NCBI RefSeq assembly: GCF_018271995.1 | Contig: NZ_JAGUCO010000006.1 | Location: 62,001 to 126,000 of the forward strand | DNA length: 64,000 bases | Direction of reading: 5' to 3' | Origin: Carboxylicivirga linearis | Lineage (GTDB): Bacteria > Bacteroidota > Bacteroidia > Bacteroidales > Marinilabiliaceae | Shown: one piece after another, positions 17,979 through 27,454 of the stretch | How the letters are laid out: every line of letters starts with the position of its first letter | Position numbering within the stretch: the first letter of the stretch is position 1 | Position numbers and translations under genes: made by a program | The notes under the pieces: model-generated | What the model was told of the DNA's origin: nothing | The model's input: the letters and a program-made list of their open reading frames with translations, nothing else | Database searches by the model: none

Positions 17979-18809
17979 ATGAGAAGTATTATCCGTTTTA
18001 TCATTAAGAATCATTTTACCATTCTTTTCGTCCTAATAGAACTGATATCCCTTCTTTTCGTCATCAATTACAACTCGTATCAACGGTCTGTCTTTTTATC
18101 CTCATCCAACCATGTAACCGGTGGTTTGTATGAAAGCTACAGCAACAGTACCGAATACCTGATGCTAAAACAGATTAATAACGAGTTGGCACAGGAAAAT
18201 GCCTATCTGCGAAGTCGTCTTCCCGAATCATTTAAAGCATCAAGAGACTACTTTAATCTGGTCTTTGACAGCTTGAGTCAGCAGGAATATGTTTACCGAG
18301 CTGCGAAAGTCATTAACAACTCAACCAACAAACGATTTAACTACCTAACACTTAACAAAGGTCGCAACCATGGTTTAGAAGCCGAAATGGGTGTTATCTC
18401 TTCAAAAGGTGTGGTAGGAATTGTTAAAAATATTTCTGACAATTATTCAACCGTAATCTCAATCCTTAACACACGTTTAAAGATATCAGCCAAATTAAAA
18501 TCATCGGGTTATTTTGGTGCTCTGGAATGGAACGGTGGAAATTATCAATTTGCTCATTTGCGGGAAATTCCGCGTCATGCTAAAGTGAATGTGGGTGATT
18601 TGATAGTAACCAGTGGTTATTCTTCCATCTTCCCAAGTGATATTTTAATTGGGCATGTTGAAGAAGTAACCTTAAACCAAGGCGAAAGTTTTTATGATAT
18701 CAAGGTGAAACTATCGGTTGATTATAAGAATTTGTCTTATGTGGAGGTAATTGGCCATCCATTGAAAGAAGAACAACTAGAACTGGAACAAGAAACAGAA
18801 AATGATTAA
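17979..18809 (+). CDS. mreC: Rod shape-determining protein MreC
   Basis: 276 residues: one N-terminal transmembrane helix (about 11-30, FTILFVLIELISLLFVI), a coiled-coil stretch (about 60-85, LMLKQINNELAQENAYLRSRL), then the periplasmic beta-domains with NKGRNHGLEAEMGVIS, GVVGIVKNISDNYSTVISI and VGDLIVTSGYSSIFP. MreC links MreB to the periplasmic synthases and activates PBP2. It overlaps mreD by 8 bp. Confidence 0.95.
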   Translation: MRSIIRFIIKNHFTILFVLIELISLLFVINYNSYQRSVFLSSSNHVTGGLYESYSNSTEYLMLKQINNELAQENAYLRSRLPESFKASRDYFNLVFDSLSQQEYVYRAAKVINNSTNKRFNYLTLNKGRNHGLEAEMGVISSKGVVGIVKNISDNYSTVISILNTRLKISAKLKSSGYFGALEWNGGNYQFAHLREIPRHAKVNVGDLIVTSGYSSIFPSDILIGHVEEVTLNQGESFYDIKVKLSVDYKNLSYVEVIGHPLKEEQLELEQETEND

Positions 18810-19320
18810 TTTATTACCAAGATATATTTTCAACTTCTTTTTTCTAACACTTATACAGGTGTTGGTACTAAACAACATTCAGTTTAGTGGTTTTGTAAAT
18901 CCCTATTTGTATGTGTTGTTTATCATCACCCTTCCGTTTGAAACACCTGGTTGGCTTTTATTAGTGCTTGCATTTGCATCGGGCTTTAGCATTGACATAT
19001 TCAGTAATACCTTGGGAATGCATGCTTCGGCTACCGTTTTAATGGCCTTTTTCCGACCAACAATACTGCGTGCCTTTGCTCCGCGCGACGACTACCAACC
19101 CGGAACCATTCCTACCATGGCATATTACGGACCCAGTTGGTTTTTACGTTATGCATTAATCCTGGTTTTTATTCACCATTTGTCCTTATTCTTTATTGAA
19201 GTATTCTCCATCACACATTTCTTCTCTACCTTATGGAGAGTATTGGCAAGCTCGGTGTTTACAATGATATTAATCTTTCTATCGCAACTTTTTGGTCGCA
19301 GTAAAACAAAAGGGAGGTAA
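18802..19320 (+). CDS. mreD: Rod shape-determining membrane protein MreD
   Basis: 172 residues with about five hydrophobic segments, beginning YIFNFFFLTLIQVLVLNNI, with the conserved loop GFSIDIFSNTLGMHASATV. MreD is a multispanning partner of MreC. The ATG overlaps the end of mreC, indicating translational coupling, and the PBP2 start follows 3 bp after its stop. Confidence 0.93.
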   Translation: MINLLPRYIFNFFFLTLIQVLVLNNIQFSGFVNPYLYVLFIITLPFETPGWLLLVLAFASGFSIDIFSNTLGMHASATVLMAFFRPTILRAFAPRDDYQPGTIPTMAYYGPSWFLRYALILVFIHHLSLFFIEVFSITHFFSTLWRVLASSVFTMILIFLSQLFGRSKTKGR

Positions 19321-19323
19321 GTC

Positions 19324-21153
19324 GTGGGAGGAATTAATAACCGCACCTTAGTAATTGCAGCCATAATGGTGGGCATAGGATTGCTATACATTGGCAAACT
19401 ATTTGTTTTGCAGGTATATGATCCTTCTTATAAATTTTCGGCTGAAAGTAATACCCGACGCAAAGTTACACAGTATCCATCCCGTGGATTGATTTATGAT
19501 CGTAATGGTAAACTTCTGGTTTCTAACCAGGCCGTGTATGATGTAATGGTTGTACCTCGAGAACTGGCTCCATTCGACTCCTTAGACTTTTGTGAATCAT
19601 TGGATATTACAATGGAAGATTTGCGGAACATGTTTGATGAGATGAGGGTAAATATTAGAAACAGAAAAATATCAACCTTCAAACCATCGGTTTTTTACAA
19701 ACAGATGAGTGCAGAACGATACGGACGGTTTCAGGAAAAATTGTACAAATTTAAAGGATTCTTCGTTCAGGGTCGATCACTTAGAAAATATGAGTATCCT
19801 TTAGCGGCGCACGTACTAGGCTATTTGGGTGAAGTGGGGCAAAACAAACTCGATCAGGATAACTATTACGAAAAAGGCGACTACGTTGGAATCAGCGGTA
19901 TAGAGCTAACATACGAAAAAGAACTTCGAGGTACCAAAGGAGTAAACTATGTAATGGTGGATGTTCATGGTCGTTCCAAAGGCTCATTTCGCGAGGGAAG
20001 ATATGATACTGCTGCTATAACCGGTCAAAACCTTACTTTATCACTCGACATTGAATTACAACAATATGCTGAAAAGCTAATGCAGAATAAAATTGGAAGT
20101 ATTGTGGCCATTGAGCCTTCTTCCGGTGAGATTCTGACATTTGTTTCGGCACCGGGTTATGATCCGTCTCTTTTGGTTGGCCGAAGTCGGGGGAAAGGAT
20201 TCAGCACACTGGCAACCGACTCATTAAAGCCCTTAAACAACCGAGCTTTACAAGGCACTTATTCACCCGGATCATCCTTTAAACTGGTAAATGCTGCCAT
20301 TGCCTTTCAGGAAGAAGCAATTAATGATTACACCCGATTCGACTGCGCTGGTCCATCAGCCACACCAATTCGCTGTACACACCATCACCGTACACCCATT
20401 GAAGCTGTCGGTGCCATTGAAACATCATGTAATCCATTCTTTTATCAGGCTTTTAAGCAAACATTGGAACGTCCCGGAGTTAAAACACATGATGGGTATG
20501 AAAAATGGTATGAACATGTTCGCAGCTTTGGTTTTGGTGAACGATTGGGCATTGATTTACCATATGAAATAACAGGTAGTGTACCATCCGCCGAGTTTTA
20601 CGATAAATTGTATAAAGGACACTGGATTGCTTTAACCGTTCGTTCACTGGGCATTGGACAGGGTGAATTATTGGTTACCCCTTTACAAATGGCCAACGAG
20701 GCAGCTATATTTGCCAACAGAGGGTACTATTACAGCCCTCATGTGGTAAAGGCTATCGAAAATCAATCTTTGGCAGAGAATTACACTGATAGAATTAATA
20801 CAACTATTGAACCACATAATCTAACCTCGGTAATTGAAGGTATGTCGAAAGTTTATAGTGGTGAAATAGGTACGGCCCGATATTATCAGAACGATTCCAT
20901 TGCTATGTGTGGTAAAACAGGAACCGTGCAAAACCCATTTGGTGAAGACCACTCTGTTTTTATTGCATTTGCCCCCAAAGAGAACCCGAAAATAGCCATC
21001 AGTGTTATTGTTGAAAACGCTGGTTACGGAAGTACCTGGGCCGCACCTATGGCAACTCTGCTAATGGAAAAATACATTACAGGTGAAATACCACGACGAC
21101 ATAAATATTATGAGAATAAAATGTTAGAAGGAGACTTTATACATGCCGAATAA
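19324..21153 (+). CDS. mrdA: Penicillin-binding protein 2 (elongasome transpeptidase)
   Basis: 609 residues. After an N-terminal transmembrane helix (about 8-28) comes the pedestal domain with YPSRGLIYDRNGKLLVSN and the transpeptidase domain with the SxxK active site S317-S318-F319-K320 (SPGSSFK) and the KTG box at 531-533 (CGKTGTVQNP). GIGQGELLVTPLQMA is also diagnostic. The start is GTG at 19324, chosen because GGGAGG lies 6 nt upstream and mreD ends just before. Class B PBPs cross-link peptides during lateral growth with RodA. Confidence 0.96.
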   Translation: MGGINNRTLVIAAIMVGIGLLYIGKLFVLQVYDPSYKFSAESNTRRKVTQYPSRGLIYDRNGKLLVSNQAVYDVMVVPRELAPFDSLDFCESLDITMEDLRNMFDEMRVNIRNRKISTFKPSVFYKQMSAERYGRFQEKLYKFKGFFVQGRSLRKYEYPLAAHVLGYLGEVGQNKLDQDNYYEKGDYVGISGIELTYEKELRGTKGVNYVMVDVHGRSKGSFREGRYDTAAITGQNLTLSLDIELQQYAEKLMQNKIGSIVAIEPSSGEILTFVSAPGYDPSLLVGRSRGKGFSTLATDSLKPLNNRALQGTYSPGSSFKLVNAAIAFQEEAINDYTRFDCAGPSATPIRCTHHHRTPIEAVGAIETSCNPFFYQAFKQTLERPGVKTHDGYEKWYEHVRSFGFGERLGIDLPYEITGSVPSAEFYDKLYKGHWIALTVRSLGIGQGELLVTPLQMANEAAIFANRGYYYSPHVVKAIENQSLAENYTDRINTTIEPHNLTSVIEGMSKVYSGEIGTARYYQNDSIAMCGKTGTVQNPFGEDHSVFIAFAPKENPKIAISVIVENAGYGSTWAAPMATLLMEKYITGEIPRRHKYYENKMLEGDFIHAE

Positions 21154-22561
21154 TCAAGTCAAAAAAATAGATTGGGTTGTAGTATTGCTTTATACGCTAT
21201 TGGTAGGGTTTGGATGGCTAAATATTTATGCCGCCAACTTTAACCCTGAAAATCCTGTGTTTTTTGATACTAAGTTTGAATATTTCAAACAGTTAATGTG
21301 GATAGGTTTTTCCTTATTCTTTGTTGGCGTTATTCTTATTACCGACAGTAAATTTTTTGTTGAGTTTTCATACATCTTTTATGGTATTACCATCTTTTTA
21401 TTACTGATGGTTTTGTTTTTTGGTAAAGAAGTTAATGGAGCTAAAGCGTGGTTTGAAGTTGGTCCTGTTCGATTCCAACCCGTTGAACTTTGCAAACTGG
21501 CCACCACGCTTGCTGTTGCACGATCTATCAGCAGATATGGTTTTAGTTTTAATAGGTTTAGCGATTTTGTGAAGGTAGCAAGCATACTGGTATTACCCAT
21601 GCTTATAATTATCCTACAAAATGATACCGGATCAGCTCTTGTTTTTGCTGTTTTCATCCTGGTATTCTATCGCGAAGGTTTATCTCCATACTACCTGGTA
21701 TTTGGGCTAATTGCAGCAGTGGTTACTACGCTGACTCTAGTTGTACCGAATGCAACTATCGTTGGATTAATTGCGGTAGGTGTTTTTATAGTTCTTTTCC
21801 TTAAAGGAATGCGTATGGAATTAGTTCGTCCCATTCTTATCACCCTGATAACATTAGGTCTGGGCTATTTATTACGAAGGTTCCTAGAAAAAGATTGGCC
21901 AACCGAATACATTGTTCTACCTGGTTTACTAATTGCAAGTATATTTTTACTGGTCAAATCATTTGTAAAACGAACTTTAAAGAAGCTACCCGTTTATATT
22001 CTTATTTTATGGAGTGCTATACTTCTTACTTTATCTGCTGATTACTTCTTTGAGGAGGTACTTTCAGATTATCAGCGAACCCGAATTAATGTTGTTCTTG
22101 GTTTGGAATCAGATCCCTTAGGTGCCGGATGGAATTTAACTCAATCGAAAATAGCCATTGGTTCAGGTGGTTTTATGGGGAAAGGATTTTTAGAAGGTAC
22201 ACAAACCAAATTTAACTTTGTACCCGAACAATCAACCGACTTTATCTTTTGTACTGTTGGTGAAGAATGGGGCTTTGTAGGTTCTGTTGTAGTGGTTGTA
22301 TTATTTTTAGCACTTTTTCTTCGTTTAATTTTCCTTGCCGAGCAGCAGCATTCAACTTTTAGTCGGGTTTATGGCTATGGCGTGGCATCTATCTTTTTCT
22401 TTCATTTTGCCATTAATATGGGTATGACTATGGGGTTAGCACCTGTAATTGGTATTCCACTACCTTTTTTTAGTTATGGAGGCTCCTCATTATGGGGCTT
22501 TACCTTGCTATTATTTGTATTTCTAAAGCTCGATACCAACCGTAACGAATTGATACGTTAA
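21143..22561 (+). CDS. rodA: Elongasome peptidoglycan glycosyltransferase RodA
   Basis: 472 residues of the SEDS family with about ten transmembrane segments. Signature stretches are NGAKAWFEVGPVRFQPVEL, LILQNDTGSALVF-like (IIILQNDTGSALVFAVF), and near the C-terminus FVPEQSTDFIFCTVGEEWG and GIPLPFFSYGGSSL. The protein is longer than the E. coli form because of extra hydrophobic segments in the middle (about 190-290), usual in Bacteroidota. It overlaps mrdA by 11 bp. Confidence 0.96.
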   Translation: MPNNQVKKIDWVVVLLYTLLVGFGWLNIYAANFNPENPVFFDTKFEYFKQLMWIGFSLFFVGVILITDSKFFVEFSYIFYGITIFLLLMVLFFGKEVNGAKAWFEVGPVRFQPVELCKLATTLAVARSISRYGFSFNRFSDFVKVASILVLPMLIIILQNDTGSALVFAVFILVFYREGLSPYYLVFGLIAAVVTTLTLVVPNATIVGLIAVGVFIVLFLKGMRMELVRPILITLITLGLGYLLRRFLEKDWPTEYIVLPGLLIASIFLLVKSFVKRTLKKLPVYILILWSAILLTLSADYFFEEVLSDYQRTRINVVLGLESDPLGAGWNLTQSKIAIGSGGFMGKGFLEGTQTKFNFVPEQSTDFIFCTVGEEWGFVGSVVVVVLFLALFLRLIFLAEQQHSTFSRVYGYGVASIFFFHFAINMGMTMGLAPVIGIPLPFFSYGGSSLWGFTLLLFVFLKLDTNRNELIR

Positions 22562-22601
22562 TCTATGTTAATTGTAAGCAACAGATACAAAAAGCACGCA
22601 T

Positions 22602-22626
22602 AACACTTGATTACCGAAGTGTTTTT
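22602..22626 (+). terminator. Terminator after rodA
   Basis: AACACTT (22602-22608) pairs with AAGTGTT (22617-22623) and runs into a short T-tract. It would end the purH-mre-rodA transcript. Confidence 0.6.
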
Positions 22627-22665
22627 CAGTAACTTAAAGTATGTGTTGATTTTTAGTTGAGCTGT

Positions 22666-22696
22666 TTTGAAATAACTTTTTTTTAAACTACTTTTG
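22666..22696 (+). promoter_or_regulatory. Consensus promoter of the KamA-like gene
   Basis: TTTG (22666-22669), 19 bp, TACTTTTG (22689-22696): a full match to the Bacteroidota primary promoter. The predicted start near 22700-22703 leaves a leader of about 150 nt before the ATG at 22852. Confidence 0.75.
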
Positions 22697-22702
22697 CAGC
22701 GC

Positions 22703-22851
22703 TCTTTAGGGATTGAAAACTAAGAGTCTCACACCAGGCTAAATACATAATATATCGATTGTTATAATCATTTACAATCAAGCCTGATTAGTATAAACCG
22801 ATGTTTATTACGTGCATTTTTGCCGAATCATCAAAATAAGTAGTTACGCCT
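22703..22851 (+). promoter_or_regulatory. Structured 5' leader of the KamA-like gene
   Basis: Two predicted stems follow the promoter: CTCTTTAG (22712-22719) with CTAAGAG (22730-22736), one bulge, overlapping the start of the next; and a nested pair, CAGGCT (22735-22740)/AGCCTG (22781-22786) enclosing GATTGT (22757-22762)/ACAATC (22774-22779). Overlap of the two stems at 22735-22736 would make complete formation of both difficult. The match to a known riboswitch class was not recognised. Confidence 0.5.
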
Positions 22852-24156
22852 ATGAAGTATAGAATTTATGCGCTGCACAATTATCGTCAAATCCCACAGA
22901 TTGAGAAGCTTTCAGATGAAGATAGATTCAATATCGAAGTAGTTGGCACTGTTCTACCATTCAAAACAAACAGTTATGTTGTTGACGAATTGATAGACTG
23001 GGATAACTATAAAGAAGATCCTATTTTCATTCTTAATTTCCCTCAAAAAAATATGCTGGCCGAAGAAGATTTTAATCATATGGCCAAAGTTTTAAAAAGC
23101 GGTGCCGATAAAGCAACCATAAAGGAAGAAGCCAATAAAATAAGGGAAAAATTAAACCCCCATCCCGCCGGACAGTTAGAATATAATGTTCCTGAATATG
23201 ATGGCGTAAAACTTACCGGAGTACAACACAAATACAACGAAACCATGTTGTTTTTCCCTGCTCAGGGACAAACATGCCATGCTTATTGTACTTTTTGTTT
23301 CCGCTGGCCTCAATTCACCAATATGGATGAAATGAAGTTTGCCATGAAGGAGATAGACTATGTGATTGGCTATTTAAAAGAACATCCTGAAATTACAGAT
23401 GTATTGATTACCGGAGGTGACCCAATGGTGATGAAAGGCAAAATCATCGATCAATACTTAACAGCATTGGTGGAAGCCAACATACCACATTTGCGAAATA
23501 TTCGTATCGGCTCTAAAACTCTTGGATTTTGGCCCTATAGATACCTTACCGATGATGATGCCGACATGGTGCTAAATGCCTTTAAAAAGGTTACCGATGC
23601 CGGTTTATCATTAGCTTTTATGGCACATTTCAACCACTATCGCGAGTTGGAAACAGAAGCCGTACAACAAGCTATTAAGAAGATTCGTGCAACTGGAGCT
23701 CAGATTCGTACTCAGTCTCCGCTTTTGAATCACATTAATGCTAAACCCGAAATATGGTCAACCATGTGGCAAAAGCAAGTTCAATTAGGAATAATTCCTT
23801 ACTATATGTTTATTGCCCGTGATACAGGAGCCCAAAAATATTTTGGAGTCTCGCTAGCTGATGCATGGGAGATATTCCAAAAAGCTTATACTAAAGTTAG
23901 CGGTATATGCCGTACTGTGCGCGGACCAAGCATGTCTTGCACACCAGGTAAAGTTCGAATTGTTGGAGTTACCGAAGTAAAAGGAGAAAAAGCATTTGTA
24001 TTGGAGTTCATTCAAGGCCGCAACAGCGATTGGGTAGCTCGTCCGTTTTTTGCTAAATACAGCAACAAAGCATTATGGATGGATGACTTACAACCCGCCT
24101 TCAATCAAGAGGAATTCTTCTTTGATCAGGAACTTTCTGATATGTTTTTAGGTTAA
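22852..24156 (+). CDS. KamA-family radical SAM enzyme (lysine 2,3-aminomutase-like)
   Basis: 434 residues. The radical SAM cluster motif C142-HAY-C146-TF-C149 is followed by FRWPQF, with VLITGGDPMVM and IRIGSKTLGFWPYR typical of the KamA branch. Near the C-terminus SCTPGKVRIVG stands where true lysine aminomutases have the PLP-lysine motif PGGGGK; the glycine run is shortened but a lysine remains. It therefore belongs to KamA-like proteins whose amino-acid substrate is unknown. Enzymes of this family use SAM, a 4Fe-4S cluster and PLP. It is a single-gene unit between its own promoter and a strong terminator. Confidence 0.85.
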   Translation: MKYRIYALHNYRQIPQIEKLSDEDRFNIEVVGTVLPFKTNSYVVDELIDWDNYKEDPIFILNFPQKNMLAEEDFNHMAKVLKSGADKATIKEEANKIREKLNPHPAGQLEYNVPEYDGVKLTGVQHKYNETMLFFPAQGQTCHAYCTFCFRWPQFTNMDEMKFAMKEIDYVIGYLKEHPEITDVLITGGDPMVMKGKIIDQYLTALVEANIPHLRNIRIGSKTLGFWPYRYLTDDDADMVLNAFKKVTDAGLSLAFMAHFNHYRELETEAVQQAIKKIRATGAQIRTQSPLLNHINAKPEIWSTMWQKQVQLGIIPYYMFIARDTGAQKYFGVSLADAWEIFQKAYTKVSGICRTVRGPSMSCTPGKVRIVGVTEVKGEKAFVLEFIQGRNSDWVARPFFAKYSNKALWMDDLQPAFNQEEFFFDQELSDMFLG

Positions 24157-24180
24157 GCAACAAATAAACCTTATATATTT

Positions 24181-24221
24181 AAGCGGAAACAGAGTCATTT
24201 TGTTTCCGCTTTTATTTTGTA
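24181..24221 (+). terminator. Strong terminator after the KamA-like gene
   Basis: AAGCGGAAACA (24181-24191) is perfectly complementary to TGTTTCCGCTT (24201-24211), followed by TTATTTTGT. Confidence 0.85.
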
Positions 24222-24251
24222 TGTTTATCCCATCATTTATTTTATTGTGAT

Positions 24252-24827
24252 ATGATACGCCCATTTTTTGAAGAAGAAGAGTTTTCTGGAATAACATTTA
24301 CCCAAGACACCTTGAGCAAGGGCGAATATGATAATTGTGAATTCATTAACTGCCAACTTTCAAATCTCAATCTATCAGAATTCACTTTTGTTGACTGTCT
24401 TTTTAAAGGCTGTGATTTAAGCACCTCTCAATTAACTAAAACAGCCTTTAGTAATGTTAGATTTAAAGATTGCAAGTTGGTTGGTATGCCATTCAACGAG
24501 TGTCACGAATTCATGTTCTCCGTTCAGTTTGAAAATTGCCTGCTAAACTTGTCATCATTCTATAAGAGGAAGATGAAAAACACCTTTTTTATCAATTGCC
24601 AACTGGAAGAAGTAGATTTTACTGAAACTGACTTATCGGGATCTGAGCTTCCTGATTGCAACCTTAAAAATGCCATTTTTGAGCGCACTAATCTTGAAAA
24701 AGCCAACCTAAGTTCAGCATACGACTTCAATATTGATCCTGATATAAACAGGATCAAAAAAGCCAGATTTTCGCTTCGTGGATTACCCGGTTTATTAACT
24801 CAATATGACCTAAAAATTGACATATAA
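24252..24827 (+). CDS. Pentapeptide-repeat protein (Qnr-like fold)
   Basis: 191 residues, built mostly of A(D/N)LxX-type pentapeptides (CEFINCQLSNLNLSEFTFV, CDLSTSQLTKTAF, VDFTETDLSGSELPDCNL), which form a right-handed quadrilateral beta-helix. The C-terminal block INRIKKARFSLRGLPGLL, ending in TQYDLKI, is characteristic of the Qnr/McbG-like subgroup. Some family members mimic DNA and protect gyrase from quinolones; chromosomal copies have unproven roles, so resistance should not be assumed. It converges on the outer-membrane protein gene and shares a terminator with it. Confidence 0.88.
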   Translation: MIRPFFEEEEFSGITFTQDTLSKGEYDNCEFINCQLSNLNLSEFTFVDCLFKGCDLSTSQLTKTAFSNVRFKDCKLVGMPFNECHEFMFSVQFENCLLNLSSFYKRKMKNTFFINCQLEEVDFTETDLSGSELPDCNLKNAIFERTNLEKANLSSAYDFNIDPDINRIKKARFSLRGLPGLLTQYDLKIDI

Positions 24828-24830
24828 AAA

Positions 24831-24866
24831 AAGCTGCTTCCATCATTAAAAGCAGCTTCTTTATTA
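24831..24866. terminator. Bidirectional terminator between convergent genes
   Basis: AAGCTGCTT (24831-24839) pairs with AAGCAGCTT (24850-24858), with an A-run before and T-rich DNA after, so it can serve both strands. Confidence 0.75.
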
Positions 24867-24879
24867 TATTTTAATTCTT

Positions 24880-25554
24880 CTAAAATCTAAAAATCAATCC
24901 ACCGGAAAAATCTCCTTGCACAGTTAAAACCCCTGTACTAATACCTACTCCAGAAGACGGACCACCACTGCCAATACCCAGAAATAAACCTCCTCCTTCG
25001 AAATACATAGGCATTAATAATCTTCCTTGAAGTCGAATACCTATTCTGTCACTTAAATAAAATTTTAAGCCGCCTCCAATAGCACCAGAAAAGGAAACAT
25101 GATCATCTACTCCACTCTCAACATCAAACCAGGTTACACCCAACGAAATTAAACCAAATGGCTTAACAGGCCCATCCATCACTTCATAAATACCACCTAA
25201 CTGAAAATAGTGAATGGTCATATCATAGCTTTCACGGATTCCATCATAAGTACTCCATTTAGCATCTGTAGGCGAAAAAGAATAACTCAATTCTCCCATC
25301 ATTCGGGGCTTTACACCTACCGAAAGAGCTACACCATAGTTCTCAGCATTATACATCTTTAAACGCCCACGATAAGCATCAATGCTACCATTTAGCTGAT
25401 ACCCAAATAAGGGGGTCAGCTCAATAACCGGGCTATTTCCTGATGAAGATTTTGATTCTTCAGGTAGTTTATACATTTGGTGCACCGTTCCACTCTGCGC
25501 CCACCCAATAATTGTAAAAAGCAGAAAAGAGACACTTACAATTAGTTTTTTCAT
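24880..25554 (-). CDS. Outer-membrane beta-barrel protein, uncharacterised
   Basis: 224 residues with signal peptide MKKLIVSVSFLLFTIIGWAQ. The rest alternates hydrophobic and polar residues in strands rich in Gly, Tyr and Phe, and it ends with FSGGLIFRF, a C-terminal aromatic residue as in outer-membrane barrels. No named family recognised. It lies 44 bp downstream of the exchanger gene on the same strand, so they may be cotranscribed. Confidence 0.75.
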   Translation of the reverse strand: MKKLIVSVSFLLFTIIGWAQSGTVHQMYKLPEESKSSSGNSPVIELTPLFGYQLNGSIDAYRGRLKMYNAENYGVALSVGVKPRMMGELSYSFSPTDAKWSTYDGIRESYDMTIHYFQLGGIYEVMDGPVKPFGLISLGVTWFDVESGVDDHVSFSGAIGGGLKFYLSDRIGIRLQGRLLMPMYFEGGGLFLGIGSGGPSSGVGISTGVLTVQGDFSGGLIFRF

Positions 25555-25598
25555 TGTTATAAGGTTATGATTCTAATTGTATAGTAAGTACGTAAAAT

Positions 25599-27212
25599 TT
25601 AAGCTAATAATCCAAGTATTTGTACAAATATTACCAACAATACCATAGCAACCGGATATACCGTTGCGTATGCAATAGCCGGAGCATTACTATCGGATGT
25701 ACTATCTACAGCAGCCAATCCAGGTGTACTGGTCATCGACCCTGTAATGGTTCCTAACAATGTTAATATATTTATCGATTTGATGAAATATGCTGCCACA
25801 ACAGCCATTATCATTGGTATAAGAGTAAGTAATCCTCCAACCACAAATAGTAAAAAACCATATTGTTGATAGGTATCAACCAGGGTAGCACCTGCTTTCG
25901 TTCCTACGGAGGCTAAAAACAACATCAAGCCTAACTGACGTAACAATTGGTTAGCTGCACCTGACATACTCCAAATAACCGGTCCGGTTCGACCAATACG
26001 ACTTAAAATCATGGATACAGCTAAAACACCTCCGGTTAGCCCAAGGCTAAAAGTAAATGAGTGACCAAATGAAAGTGACATTTTTCCAAATAATACACCT
26101 AGCACAATACCTGCCGCAACGGGGAAAAAGTCGGTGTCTGATAGTTTCTTATCATCATTACCAAAGATTCTAATTACCTGCATCATATTTTCACGATTAC
26201 AAGCTACCATTATTTTATCTCCCATTTGCAACTTCACATTGGGCGATGGTGTAATATCAATTCCACTTCGTCGAATACGAGTGACCGTTGCCTGGTAATT
26301 AATCCAAAGATTAAAACTGCCTAATGTTGCACTTACAGCTTCTTTATTGGTTACCAATATCGATTGTACTTCATAACCTTTATCCAAAGGCACCTTTTGG
26401 TCGGTTTTAGATCCAATTAAAAACTCTATCTTTTCCAATGCAGCTTGTGTACCTACTGCCCTTAATAAATCACCTTTATGCAAAACTGTTTGACGACTTG
26501 GCGTTACAGCATGTCCATCATGCATCACACGAGAAATCACAGCTTGTGTCATAGTCCGTACACGAAGCTCTTGTATGGTTTTACCAATTACATTCTCATT
26601 CTCAACCCTAAGGCTGATGTGTTTTATTTCAGGATGACCTTCAGTTGATTGTCTTTCGTAATCTTCCTCTGCTTTTTTAATGTTAGCGCGAATAATCTTA
26701 GGATAAAACTTTACAAATAGTATCACACCTATCACACCAAAAGGATAAGCAACACCATAACCAATTGAAACCAATGGCGAATTGGTGGTTTCAATAGCCG
26801 CCGCCAGTCCGGGCGTACTGGTCAAAGCTCCGGTAAGTAAACCCGTAACAATAGGCATGTCTAGCCCTAAAAAGTAATACGATAAAAAGGCTACCAATGA
26901 CGCTGAAAAAATAACGGCTGCTGCAATTAAAACCAGATTTCGACCATTCTTTTTAAAAGAATCAAAAAACCCAGGACCCGCCTGAACACCAATGGTATAA
27001 ATAAATAAAATCAGTCCTATCTTTTCCAGCACACTGGGTAATACAACCCCCATATGACCAAAAACTAATGCCACAAATATAATGGCCGAAATATCCAGCG
27101 ATACTCCTTTAACTTTGATATTACCGATAATAAAACCTAAGCAAATAATAATAAATAAAGCAAAATAGCTTGTTTGAAGTAGTTCCATGGTTTTGTTAAT
27201 GTTTGCCTGCAA
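25599..27212 (-). CDS. AspT/YidE-type exchanger with two RCK_C domains
   Basis: 537 residues: two homologous membrane halves (about 10-175 and 375-537), each with the family signature, GALTSTPGLAAAIE and GSMTSTPGLAAVDS, flanking two TrkA-C/RCK_C domains (about 195-270 and 280-365; PSRQTVLHKGDLLRAVGTQ and PSPNVKLQMGDKIMVAC). The aspartate:alanine exchanger family carries this layout; E. coli YidE and YbjL are homologues of unknown substrate. The residue-level substrate cannot be told here. An AATATTTAT/ATAAATATT inverted repeat lies at 27241-27271, just upstream of the start. Confidence 0.9.
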   Translation of the reverse strand: MQANINKTMELLQTSYFALFIIICLGFIIGNIKVKGVSLDISAIIFVALVFGHMGVVLPSVLEKIGLILFIYTIGVQAGPGFFDSFKKNGRNLVLIAAAVIFSASLVAFLSYYFLGLDMPIVTGLLTGALTSTPGLAAAIETTNSPLVSIGYGVAYPFGVIGVILFVKFYPKIIRANIKKAEEDYERQSTEGHPEIKHISLRVENENVIGKTIQELRVRTMTQAVISRVMHDGHAVTPSRQTVLHKGDLLRAVGTQAALEKIEFLIGSKTDQKVPLDKGYEVQSILVTNKEAVSATLGSFNLWINYQATVTRIRRSGIDITPSPNVKLQMGDKIMVACNRENMMQVIRIFGNDDKKLSDTDFFPVAAGIVLGVLFGKMSLSFGHSFTFSLGLTGGVLAVSMILSRIGRTGPVIWSMSGAANQLLRQLGLMLFLASVGTKAGATLVDTYQQYGFLLFVVGGLLTLIPMIMAVVAAYFIKSINILTLLGTITGSMTSTPGLAAVDSTSDSNAPAIAYATVYPVAMVLLVIFVQILGLLA

Positions 27213-27454
27213 AGTTAGCTAATTTTAAGTGACCAGAGTTAATATTTATACCATTTATATTCATAAATATTCTTAAACACCCCCTCTATTTAGACTTTTT
27301 TTGTATTAAAATTCACTTTTACATTTCACACCCCTATAAAATATTCAAAATTTCTGCATATTTTTTAATATTTTCACGTATCAAAAATAATTTGATGAAG
27401 CACTTTCCTTCTTTGTTGCTCTTTTATAAATTTACAGGTATGGAGGATGGTAAT

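Noticed and set aside
24252-24827. Call of a quinolone-resistance determinant for the pentapeptide protein
   Set aside because: The fold is Qnr-like, but chromosomal homologues are widespread and function cannot be inferred from fold alone.
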